64,000 bases of DNA from CAZIAK01 sp964537035 (GTDB lineage: Bacteria; Planctomycetota; B15-G4), in assembly GCA_964537035.1 (NCBI GenBank), contig CAZIAK010000030.1, positions 1 to 64,000 on the forward strand. The letters run 5' to 3'. Shown here piece by piece: positions 32,602-40,500 of the stretch (positions are counted from its first letter, which is position 1; each line of letters opens with the position of its first letter). The notes beneath the pieces were generated by a model. That model saw nothing but the letters and a program-made list of their open reading frames with translations, made no database searches and had not been told where the DNA came from. Position numbers and translations under genes: made by a program.

Positions 32602-33054
32602 ATGAAGGCCAAGAGCACATTCGCAGACGCCCAGTCAGCCCTCGCCTTTGGCGTCGCCGTTCTGGCGCTGGTCTATCTGATCGTCCAGCATCATCTGTTC
32701 GCGTCCAATGCGCTGCTTGTAGCAGTGCAGGCCGGAGCGGTTCTACTTATGGTCTGGGCTCGAGTCACCTTCGGCCGACGGAGCTTTCACGCTACTGCCG
32801 GTGCGACAGACGGAGGCCTCGTCCGATCTGGGCCGTTTAGGTTCGTGCGCCACCCTATCTACGCTTCAATTCTCTACTTTGCCTGGGCCGGCCAGATACA
32901 GTCTCCGACAATTGGCTCAATCGGAGCAGCTGCAGTTCTATCGGTGGCGCTGGGAGTTCGTATGCTTCTCGAAGAACGGTCGCTAGCGGCTACGTACTCT
33001 GAATACGAGGCCTACTCAAGAGAAGTGAAGCGTGTCCTACCATTCATCGTGTGA
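32602..33054 (+). CDS. Small membrane methyltransferase, isoprenylcysteine carboxyl methyltransferase-like
   Basis: The 150-residue protein has about four membrane segments and the motif GPFRFVRHPIYASI followed by EERSLAATYSEYEAYSREVKR, which is the catalytic C-terminal signature of the ICMT/PEMT-type membrane methyltransferases. It should use S-adenosylmethionine to methylate a lipid or lipophilic acceptor. Residues GGLV-RSGPFRFVRHP hold the cofactor-binding part. AAGGGGAA precedes ATG 32602. Codon use is clearly different from neighbours, with many A/T third positions (roughly 55-58% GC by eye), so the gene was probably acquired. It stands alone between the ABC operon and the minus-strand RHS cluster. 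Confidence 0.75.
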   Translation: MKAKSTFADAQSALAFGVAVLALVYLIVQHHLFASNALLVAVQAGAVLLMVWARVTFGRRSFHATAGATDGGLVRSGPFRFVRHPIYASILYFAWAGQIQSPTIGSIGAAAVLSVALGVRMLLEERSLAATYSEYEAYSREVKRVLPFIV

Positions 33055-33237
33055 GCGCTTGCCGCCATACTCTGATGAGGCCCAGCCGCGCGCGTGCAGG
33101 TCGTACCAGTCCGGCCATCCCGTCATGATCGCGACCAGGGGCGGCTGCTCAAGACGGGTTGGCCGGACGCGTACTGTCTACTGATCAGCTGTGGGCTTCG
33201 GCGGCTGTGGGGCAGCCGACCGTGGGGCACGAAACTG

Positions 33238-33876
33238 TCAGGGCACCGCGCCGCCCGTGGAGTAGACCTTGTCGAGAAACGCGTACATGCCCTGCACGTC
33301 GTCCTGCTGCGCCAGGGTCTTCATCCCCCGATCGAAGCGCTCTTCGGGCGTGCCCGGTTCCAGGTTCCAGAAGGAGATCTCGCCGATGCGGATCAGGTCG
33401 CCGAGGGTGATCAGCACCGGGTCGTCGATCTGCTCAAGGGTGAGAATGGTCTCGAAGGTCGAGCGGGCGGGCTGCCGGGCCCAGGTCGCACCTGGCAGAT
33501 CGAAGGGCACGGCGTCGGCGGGGGCCGGTGCGTCCTTGGGCAAGAACGCCACCGTGGCGCCGGGGTCGAGGTGCCGGGTGATCAGCCAGCCGCTGGCGAT
33601 CTTGTCCGGTTCGGGGATGCCGCTGGAGTAGTAGTCGGGAGCCTCGGCATCGGCTGATGGGCTTGGCCCGTCGACGCTCTCGCTCGTGGCGGCATCGTCG
33701 GGGTTTGGCTGGGTCGCCGAGACGGGAGCCGGATCGGGCTCGGCCTGGGTCGACGCGCCGGGAGCGGGGCCACAGCCCATGGGCAGGCAAGCCAGCGCCG
33801 CCGTCACGGCGCAGGCCAGAAGGCTGTGGCGGGTGTTCGTGGCGCTGAGAACGGGTTGGCCTCGCAGTTGACTCAC
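33238..33876 (-). CDS. Lipoprotein of unknown function, last gene of RHS cluster
   Basis: The 212-residue protein has a lipoprotein signal (ACLPMGC, Cys near residue 35), a ~45-residue Pro/Ala/Asp-rich linker, and a ~130-residue domain that contains DYYSSGIPEPDKIASGWLITRHLDPG, LPGATWARQPARSTFETI and a helical tail FDRGMKTLAQQDDVQGMYAFL. I do not recognise the domain. The GTG start overlaps the TGA of the gap-interrupted gene (GTGA), so it belongs to the same transcript as the upstream six genes. Probably anchored in the outer or cytoplasmic membrane facing the periplasm. Confidence 0.65.
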   Translation of the reverse strand: MSQLRGQPVLSATNTRHSLLACAVTAALACLPMGCGPAPGASTQAEPDPAPVSATQPNPDDAATSESVDGPSPSADAEAPDYYSSGIPEPDKIASGWLITRHLDPGATVAFLPKDAPAPADAVPFDLPGATWARQPARSTFETILTLEQIDDPVLITLGDLIRIGEISFWNLEPGTPEERFDRGMKTLAQQDDVQGMYAFLDKVYSTGGAVP

Positions 33877-34240
33877 CGCCAGTCGAGTCCGCGGCAGGTG
33901 GGGGTGCTGTCGCCAAACGGCTTGANNNNNNNNNNNNNNNNNNNNNNNNNNNNNNNNNNNNNNNNNNNNNNNNNNNNNNNNNNNNNNNNNNNNNNNNNNN
34001 NNNNNNNNNNNNNNNNNNNNNNNNNGCGACGAAGACCATCACCGTGCCTTCGTCGGCCGGGCTTGGAGTGGCGGTGGCAGCGGAGGCAACCGCCAGCGCT
34101 GTGGCGGGCGCAGTCGTCGCGGCGGGTTCGGTCGTGCTCGCCCGTACCGGCGCCATGGCCAGCGTCGCGGAGGCGAGGCACACCAGCGCTGCGAGCCCGT
34201 GCGGCCTGAGCCACGACGAGCGCCGAGCGGCGACGGTCAC
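33873..34240 (-). CDS. Exported protein interrupted by assembly gap
   Basis: The N-terminus is seen at 34240-34026: GTG start overlapping the stop of the FlgD-Ig gene (GTGA), a signal peptide ending near APVRAS, and an Ala/Thr-rich segment. The C-terminus is seen at 33925-33873 (KPFGDSTPTCRGLDWR then TGA), itself overlapping the next GTG start. The two parts are in different frames across the 100-N run, so the gap size is nominal and the true gene is longer or shorter. Function cannot be assigned. Joining the two parts into one gene is my inference from the paired overlaps. Confidence 0.5.
33926..34025. other. Assembly gap (100 N)
   Basis: Exactly 100 undetermined bases, a conventional placeholder length rather than a measured one. 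Confidence 0.99.
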
Positions 34241-35499
34241 TTATCGTCCCCCTGGTCGTCCCCCGCATCAGCACTGGCGGCGGGCGGGTCGCCCCGCTGG
34301 ATGTTCACCCGCTGGGTGGCGATGCCCACGTGCTGCTGAAAGGTCACCAGGTTCACCGTCAGCCAGTGCTCGCCGTCGGGCACGTCCGACAGGTTCCACG
34401 ACCAGTTGTAGGGCAGGTGGGCCATCTCGTCCTCGCCGATGCGCACGTCATCGAGAAAGGTCACCAGCTCGAAGCGCTGATTGGAGATGAAGTCTCGTGC
34501 GGCGTCGACGGGCACATCCATGCGCACCAGCACATCGTCGCCGTCGAGCATGATCGCTTGCCCTGGCTCCGGGTCGCTGGGGTCGACTTGGGGGAAGGCC
34601 AGGGTGACCGCGGGGTCCTTGTCGAGGTGGGGCGGCAGGCCCCAGTGACGCGACGTGGTGCCGTCGAGCACGGAGAGCCGCTCGACCTCCTCCTTCACTG
34701 GCAGGGACGCGCCGTGACCCATGTACCAGTCGAAGTAGTCCGCGGCCCGGTTGCCCGTGGAGATGATGCTCGCCTCGGGCAGGCCGTAGCACTGCACGCT
34801 GACGATGGCGGCGATGTCAGGGGCGCGGAAATACCGTGCGCCCTGCTGGTCGAAGCCCTTCCAGATCTCGACGCACTGACCTGCGGCCCGGGGGCGCCAG
34901 TTCAGCACCGTGTTGAGCGACGGCCCGTCCTCGATGCCTGCACGCACCAGCACCCGCGCCGCCTTGGGCACGACGTACGAGATCGTGTCACCCATGCGAC
35001 TGATCTCGATGGACGTGGGGTGCAGGCGATCGCCACCGGAGTGGGCCAGGGGGTCCCACCGTCCCCAGCCGCTGGTGTTGTTGGCGTCGATGCGCACGTA
35101 CCAGGCCTCATCGGGGACGGCCTGGCCTGCGTCGTCCCGGCCATCCCAGTCGGCGGTGTGCTTGCCAGCTTCGAGCCTGGACCCGTCGATCAGTGTGGCC
35201 ACACGCTCGTTGTTGGGGCCGTACATGGCCACCGTGACGTCAGCCGCTTCGGACAGCTCGAAGCGCACGGTCGCCGACTGATCGAGGCTGGGGTTGAAGC
35301 TCAGCGGCAGCACGGAGACGGCGCTGACCTCGATGGTCGCTGGCTCTGCCAGCTCGACGTGGGCGCCCTGCTGTCGGGCGGTTTCGAGGGCCTGCTCCGC
35401 CTGCGAATTCGTGGCGATGGTGAGCCACAGACCCACGCCAGCGATGAGAACCACGAACAACAGGACAACGACGATCTGGACCTGTCCACGTTCGTTCAT
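34237..35499 (-). CDS. Membrane-anchored protein with FlgD-type Ig domain
   Basis: The 420-residue protein has one N-terminal membrane anchor (VVVLLFVVLIAGVGLWL, ~10-27) that resembles the start of pilin-like or TadE-like proteins but lacks their cleavage motif. Residues ~75-145 are a FlgD-type Ig domain: VRFELSEAADVTVAMYG, then GKHTADWDGRDDAGQAVPDEAWYVRI, where DWDGRDDxG is the hallmark turn. The remainder (~150-400) is unrecognised, with CVEIWKGFDQQGARYFRAPDI and a C-terminal beta region EHWLTVNLVTFQQ. AGGAG precedes ATG 35499. A similar FlgD-Ig domain ends the PKD lipoprotein of the same cluster, suggesting a shared extracellular assembly. Confidence 0.72.
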   Translation of the reverse strand: MNERGQVQIVVVLLFVVLIAGVGLWLTIATNSQAEQALETARQQGAHVELAEPATIEVSAVSVLPLSFNPSLDQSATVRFELSEAADVTVAMYGPNNERVATLIDGSRLEAGKHTADWDGRDDAGQAVPDEAWYVRIDANNTSGWGRWDPLAHSGGDRLHPTSIEISRMGDTISYVVPKAARVLVRAGIEDGPSLNTVLNWRPRAAGQCVEIWKGFDQQGARYFRAPDIAAIVSVQCYGLPEASIISTGNRAADYFDWYMGHGASLPVKEEVERLSVLDGTTSRHWGLPPHLDKDPAVTLAFPQVDPSDPEPGQAIMLDGDDVLVRMDVPVDAARDFISNQRFELVTFLDDVRIGEDEMAHLPYNWSWNLSDVPDGEHWLTVNLVTFQQHVGIATQRVNIQRGDPPAASADAGDDQGDDK

Positions 35500-35597
35500 C
35501 TGGGTACATCTCCTGGAAGCTGAGTTCGCTGCACACTGCCCATGGTCGCGCTCAGGGGAGCGGGCGCAAGAGTGGAGCGGGGGTCTTGAGCGAGGGT

Positions 35598-36776
35598 TCA
35601 GGGGGACGAGCTGACGACCCGGGCAAACACGGGGATGACGAGTCGCGGTTGCTGGGGATGGTCGGTGAGCACGACCAGCTCGGTGCGTGCCAGGGTGAGC
35701 GGCGGCTCCCCGGCAAAGCTGATCACGAGGCGAGCGGCGGGTGCCGGGTCGGTGTTCGAGTTCAGGCCTTCGACCCGGGCGCTGAGGCGAGGGTCAGCGC
35801 AACTCAGGCCGGTGACGCGCAGGGGCCGGCCTCGAGCCTCGAAGAGCTCGAGCACCAGCTCGCCCGTCTGGCCCTCTTCAACCGGCCCGAAGGCCAGGGT
35901 CGTGGGCATCATCACCAGCGCAGGCACGATGCGCCCGACCACGGGCAGGTGCAGGGGCTCCTCGCCGTCGAGCTGCACCGTCACTCGGGCGTTGATCGAA
36001 GCCGCGGGGGCCGACTCCCCGATGCTCAGCAGCAGCTCCTGAGCGATGGCGCCGGTCGGGTCGCTCACGGCTCGAGGAGCGCTCACGCCGAGCCAGTCTG
36101 CCACAGGGCTCAGCGACGCTCGGGTGGGGACCAGCTCGTCGAACGGCGCCCAGGCCTCGGCGAGGGGCCGGTCGCTCGCGACCGAGATGGACTGGGCCAC
36201 ACGCCAGCCCGGAGCAAAGGTCAGGGTGAGCTCGGCGGCTTCTCCCTGCACCAGATCGTCCAGCTCGAACCGCGGGGGAGTGGCCACCACCCGGGGCAGG
36301 ACGTGGGCGCTCAGGACCATGGTCGTGGTCCGTCCGTCGTCGGTGACCACATGGATCGACTTGCTGATCTCGCCGCTCAACGTGGCCGTGTCGAGCAGGA
36401 CATCGATCTCCACGGCCCCGCCCGCAGGGATCTCGGTCTGGCGGGCCACGGCGGTGGTGCAGGTGTCGCAGGTGATGGAGATCTTGCTGATCTTCAGGAT
36501 GCGCTCGGCGACGCCCGGCACCGAGAAGTGAAACGGGAGCACGGCTCCGCGCGGCAGCACGCCGAAGTCGTGGGTCTGATCGACGGGCACCGAGGGCGGC
36601 ACCGAGGGCGGCAGAGCGGGCGGCAGAGCGGGCGGCCGAGCGGGCGGCCGAGCGGGCGGCAGAGCGGGTGGACGAGAGGGTGGCAGAGCGGGTGCGGCCT
36701 GCTGAGCGGTGACTGGCGCGAGGGCCGGGAGCACCAGCAGTGCACCGAGCAGGGCCAGCGAGTTGGTCTTGAGCAC
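35598..36776 (-). CDS. Secreted DUF1573 protein with proline-rich repeat linker
   Basis: The 392-residue protein has a signal peptide (to ~residue 25), a Pro-rich linker (~30-65) made of LPPxRPPA-type tetrapeptides encoded by nine 12-bp repeats, and a DUF1573 domain starting at HDFGVLPRGAVLPFHFSV with the typical SISCDCT-like segment ISITCDTCTTAV. Later residues (170-390) form two further Ig-like parts, the last with LAFGPVEEGQTGELVLELFEARG, again DUF1573-like. DUF1573 proteins are extracytoplasmic Ig-fold proteins common in Planctomycetes and Bacteroidetes, of unknown function. It lies 98 bases upstream of the FlgD-Ig gene and 15 bases (stop to start) after the small membrane protein. Confidence 0.75.
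   Translation of the reverse strand: MLKTNSLALLGALLVLPALAPVTAQQAAPALPPSRPPALPPARPPARPPALPPALPPSVPPSVPVDQTHDFGVLPRGAVLPFHFSVPGVAERILKISKISITCDTCTTAVARQTEIPAGGAVEIDVLLDTATLSGEISKSIHVVTDDGRTTTMVLSAHVLPRVVATPPRFELDDLVQGEAAELTLTFAPGWRVAQSISVASDRPLAEAWAPFDELVPTRASLSPVADWLGVSAPRAVSDPTGAIAQELLLSIGESAPAASINARVTVQLDGEEPLHLPVVGRIVPALVMMPTTLAFGPVEEGQTGELVLELFEARGRPLRVTGLSCADPRLSARVEGLNSNTDPAPAARLVISFAGEPPLTLARTELVVLTDHPQQPRLVIPVFARVVSSSP
36586..36693. repeat. 12-bp coding tandem repeat, nine units
   Basis: Units such as GGCAGAGCGGGC, GGCCGAGCGGGC and GGCACCGAGGGC repeat nine times and encode the Pro-rich linker of the DUF1573 protein. The period keeps the frame, so copy number can change without frameshift. 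Confidence 0.85.
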
Positions 36777-36790
36777 CAGGCCGACTCCGC

Positions 36791-37501
36791 TCAGTGGCCC
36801 GAGGGGCCTGCCGCGACGAGCAGCGCTGCCATGCGGGAGGCGCCCTCCACCAGGGCCTGGACGTCTTCGGCAGAGCGCGGGTTCTCATTGCGGTCCGAGT
36901 GGTAAAGCGCCACCTTTGAGCCGCGGATGGCCAGCCCGGCGGTGAAGGGCAGAGCGCCCATGTGTTTGGCCAGGTCGCGGCGGACCGCCCCGCTGAGCAG
37001 CCGGTTCGCCTGGGTGGCGTCGGAGCCGTTCGCCGCGAGCGCGCTGCTGAATGCGGGGTCGTCGATGATGTCGATGTGCGGACTGGCTCCCGCACCAGGG
37101 GCGGCCATGCCTCGGCGAACCGGCGGCGTCAGGGTCAGGGAGGCGATGATCTGGTGACCGGTGTCGATGATGGCCACGACCCAAGGGCGCCCTGAGTTCG
37201 GCGTGCCCTGGGTGAAGTGGGAGAACGCACACAACTGTCCCTCGGCGACCTTGCCCGAGACGGTGCAGAGGGGTGGGACGTGCATGCCGTCCGTGCGCTG
37301 AAACACTGCGAAGTCGTCGAAGCCCGCAGACATGGCCTCGGCCCGTCCATCGTCGGGGGCGAGGTACTCAAGCCCCATGCCCGCGGCGCAGGCTTCGAAA
37401 TGTCCCAGCACGGCGCCCTGCTGTTTGCGGGCAGCCATGAGCATCAACCCAGCGATCGTGACGAAAATCGCCACGATCGCCAGGGGTCCCACGATGTCCA
37501 T
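36791..37501 (-). CDS. Membrane-anchored protein directly downstream of the RHS gene
   Basis: The 236-residue protein has an N-terminal membrane segment (IVGPLAIVAIFVTIAGLMLM, ~3-22) followed by a ~210-residue soluble domain with FEACAAGMGLEYLAPDDG, FDDFAVFQRTDG and RPWVVAIIDTGHQIIASLTL; the C-terminal half has NRLLSGAVRRDLAKHMG and VALYHSDRNENPRSAEDVQALVEGASRMAALLVA. I do not recognise it; the layout recalls DUF3137-like membrane proteins. A GTG at 37522 would add seven residues and start only 11 bases after the RHS stop; neither start has a convincing ribosome site. Its position immediately after the RHS C-terminus is where an immunity gene would be, but this is only a hypothesis. Confidence 0.6.
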   Translation of the reverse strand: MDIVGPLAIVAIFVTIAGLMLMAARKQQGAVLGHFEACAAGMGLEYLAPDDGRAEAMSAGFDDFAVFQRTDGMHVPPLCTVSGKVAEGQLCAFSHFTQGTPNSGRPWVVAIIDTGHQIIASLTLTPPVRRGMAAPGAGASPHIDIIDDPAFSSALAANGSDATQANRLLSGAVRRDLAKHMGALPFTAGLAIRGSKVALYHSDRNENPRSAEDVQALVEGASRMAALLVAAGPSGH

Positions 37502-37533
37502 CACCTCGATGGATGCGAGCACAGACTAGGGTC

Positions 37534-40500
37534 TCACGGGAAGGAGGAGCAGATCGACTTGTTGATGATCTCGTAGGATCCGCCGAACTTGACCCAGAAA
37601 GCCTGGAACTCGGCGACCACGGAGAACGTGCCTTGCAGACACGCCTGGCCGGACCAGCCGCTGGTGCCGTAGCACAGCTCGCCGAACAGGGTGGCCTTGC
37701 CTTCGACCCCTACCTTGCCGGAGAAGGGGTCGACCCCCGGTGCCGGGGAGAGGACTCCGCCCAGGAACAGCGCCACCGAGCCGGACGGCTTGACGCAAGC
37801 CTTGCCGCTCTGGGTGAGCTTGCACGATTTGCTCAGTGTGCTCTCGATGGCTCCGCTGCCTTCAATGGAGAAGGCGATGCTGCCGTTGAGGCCCACGTTG
37901 CCGACGAGCGGCACCACGAAGGCCAGCCCCGGGATGGGCCCGGCGAACTCCATCTTCAGGTTGGCTGTGAGCGAGTACTCCTTCCAGGTGATGGTCTTCG
38001 GCGTGTCATCCTCACAGCACTTGCCTTCGCAGCCCTTGATCTCGAGCTTGACGCCGCCGCCCACCTCGAAGTTCAGGCCGAAGGCGCCGATGACCTTGCC
38101 GAAGAGCTTCTGCAGCTTGCCGCTGGCGTCAAACTCGACGCTGCCAGCCACCTTGCAGCTCTTGCCAGCCAGGCCCAACGGGTCGATCTTGTTGATCGGG
38201 TCGCTGGTGGCGTACTCGTAGAGGTTGACGCCGTCCACCATGCCCGCGGGATCTTCCGAGAAGAAGCGGCCCATGGCCGGGTGGTAGTTGCGGGAGCGGT
38301 AGAAGTAGGTCTCGCTCTCGGCATCGTAGCGCCGTCCGGTGAAGAGGTACGGGTTGCCGATGGCCGTGGCGGCCAGGGGCGTACCAGAACCGTCTTCGAT
38401 CTCGACCGAGCCGTAGGGGTCGTAGCTGTACTGCTCGGCCACATTGCCCGCTGCATCCGTCACGGCCACCACGCTGCCGGTGTAGTCCCGGTGGTAGTAG
38501 TAGTCGTTGCCGCCCCGCTGCATGGAGACCAGATCGTCCCAACCCGTGGCCCAGACGTACGTGGCCGTGGTGGCCGCGCTGACGATCTCCTCGATGACGT
38601 TGAGGCGGTCGCTGTAGATGAACTCGGTCAGCGTTCCCCCTTCGTCCAGCTTCGAGATGCGTCGCCCGAGGGCGTCGTAGGTGAAGGTGGCGATCAGGGT
38701 GTTGCCAGCGTTGCGGGTGGTGGTCTCCAGCCGTCCGGCGCCGTCGTAGGTGTAGGTGTAGGTGCCGTCGTCGGTCAGGCTCCCGTTGGCGTTGTAGGTC
38801 GGGGAGAACGCGCCGAACGCGGTGTACTGGTTCAGGTTGTTGATCGTGGTGTTCTCGGTGGTGCCATCGCGCACGACCGAGGTCCAGTTGGCCACGTCGT
38901 CCAGGTTGTAGGTGATCGCACGTGTGGGTGTGCTGATCGTGCCGCCGGACAACGTGCCCTCTGCGTAGGCGGTCAGCCGGTCGTCACCGTCATAGGCGAA
39001 CGTGCGCGACGCACTGGCATCGACGGTGTTCATGGCCGTCACCAGCTTGTCGTTGGCGCTGTAGCTGAGCGCGGCAGCTGCGAAGTCGCCGCCGCCGTTC
39101 GAGTGGGCCAGCACCGCCGGGTTGCCCACGGTGTCGAAGGTCGTGCTCAACATCGTGCCGTTGGTCAGGGCCTGGGTGGCCAGCTGGTTGGCGCCGTTGT
39201 AGGTGCGCATGGAGATGCTGGAACCGCCAGCACCCTCTAGCAGACCGCTGAGCCGTTCCCGTTGGTCGTAGACCTCTTGGATGACCCGGCCCGACGGGTA
39301 CGTGAGGGTGCGGGTGAGGCCCATGGCGTCGTAGGCGTAGCTGGTGACGTTGCCGTTGAGGGTCTCCGAGATCATCCGCCCGTCGCTGTCGTAGGCGAAG
39401 CTCACCGTCGAGTTGTTGTTCGTGGCCGTGAGCATCTCGTTGGAGACGCCGTAGGTGAACGTATCGGTGTTGCCGTCCGGGTAGACGCGCTGGGACAGGT
39501 TGCCCCGCTCGTCGTAGGCGAAGGTGATCAGCGAGGCATCCCGCTGGGTCTGGGAGAGCAGCCGACCCGCGCCGTCGTAGGTCATGGCCTTGAACGACCC
39601 GTCCGGGTAGGTCTCGCTGATCCGGCGGCCCACGGCGTCGTAGGTGTAGGCGGTGACGTTGCCCAGGGCATCGGTGATCGTGACGATGTTGCCGTCCAGA
39701 TCGTAGGTCGCGCTGATGGTCTCGCCCGTGGGATCGGTGGCCGAGGTGATGCGCCCGCGGATGTCACGGGTGTAGGTGATCACGCCGCCAGCCTTGTCGG
39801 TCAACGACATGGCCCGGCCGTTTGCGTCATAGACGAACGCTTCGGTGGAGCCGTTGGCGTAGGTGCGCAAGATGGTCCGTCCCACCGCATCGTAGCTGTA
39901 GCTGGTGGTGGCACCCGCACCGTCGGTCTCGGCGTTGGGCAGGTCAGAGGCTCCGTAGGCGTTGGTGAGCTTCGTGCCCACCACGTCCGTGACCATGGTC
40001 ACCCGGTTGAGGTTGTCGTAGGCGAAGGTGTCACTCTGGGACGCGCCCAGGGTGCGAGTCAGCATGTTGCCGTTGGCGTCGAAGCTGTACGTCGTGCCCG
40101 TGCCGCTGGGAGTCGTGGTGGTCACGGCCCGGTTCAGGGCGTCGTAGACGTGCACGATGGTGTTGCCCGCAGCGTCAGAGACCGAGGTGGGGTTGCCCAC
40201 GCCGTCACGGACGAAGTCGGTGATGCCGTCATTGCCGTCAGCCGTGGCGCCGGTGTCACCGACCTTCTTGATCTCTCGGGTCAGCTGCCCGGCGACATCG
40301 TATTCACGGTAGGTGTAGTCGCCCTCTGTGCCGACGTACTGGGTCACCCCGTGGGGGCCCCAGGTCATGGAGCGGAGGTCGCCGTTGCCATCGATGATGC
40401 TGGTGATGTTGCCCTGGGCGTCATACGTGAACGTGGTCATGCCACCGGTGGCGGATGTCATGCTCACCTGGTTGCCTGCGGCATCGTAGGTGTAGCTGGT

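Noticed and set aside
37534..38170. RHS tail as a known nuclease or ADP-ribosyltransferase toxin
   Set aside because: No HNH, HxH, DxH or RSE-type motif is visible; the tail is Gly- and Cys-rich and beta-like, so a named toxin cannot be claimed.
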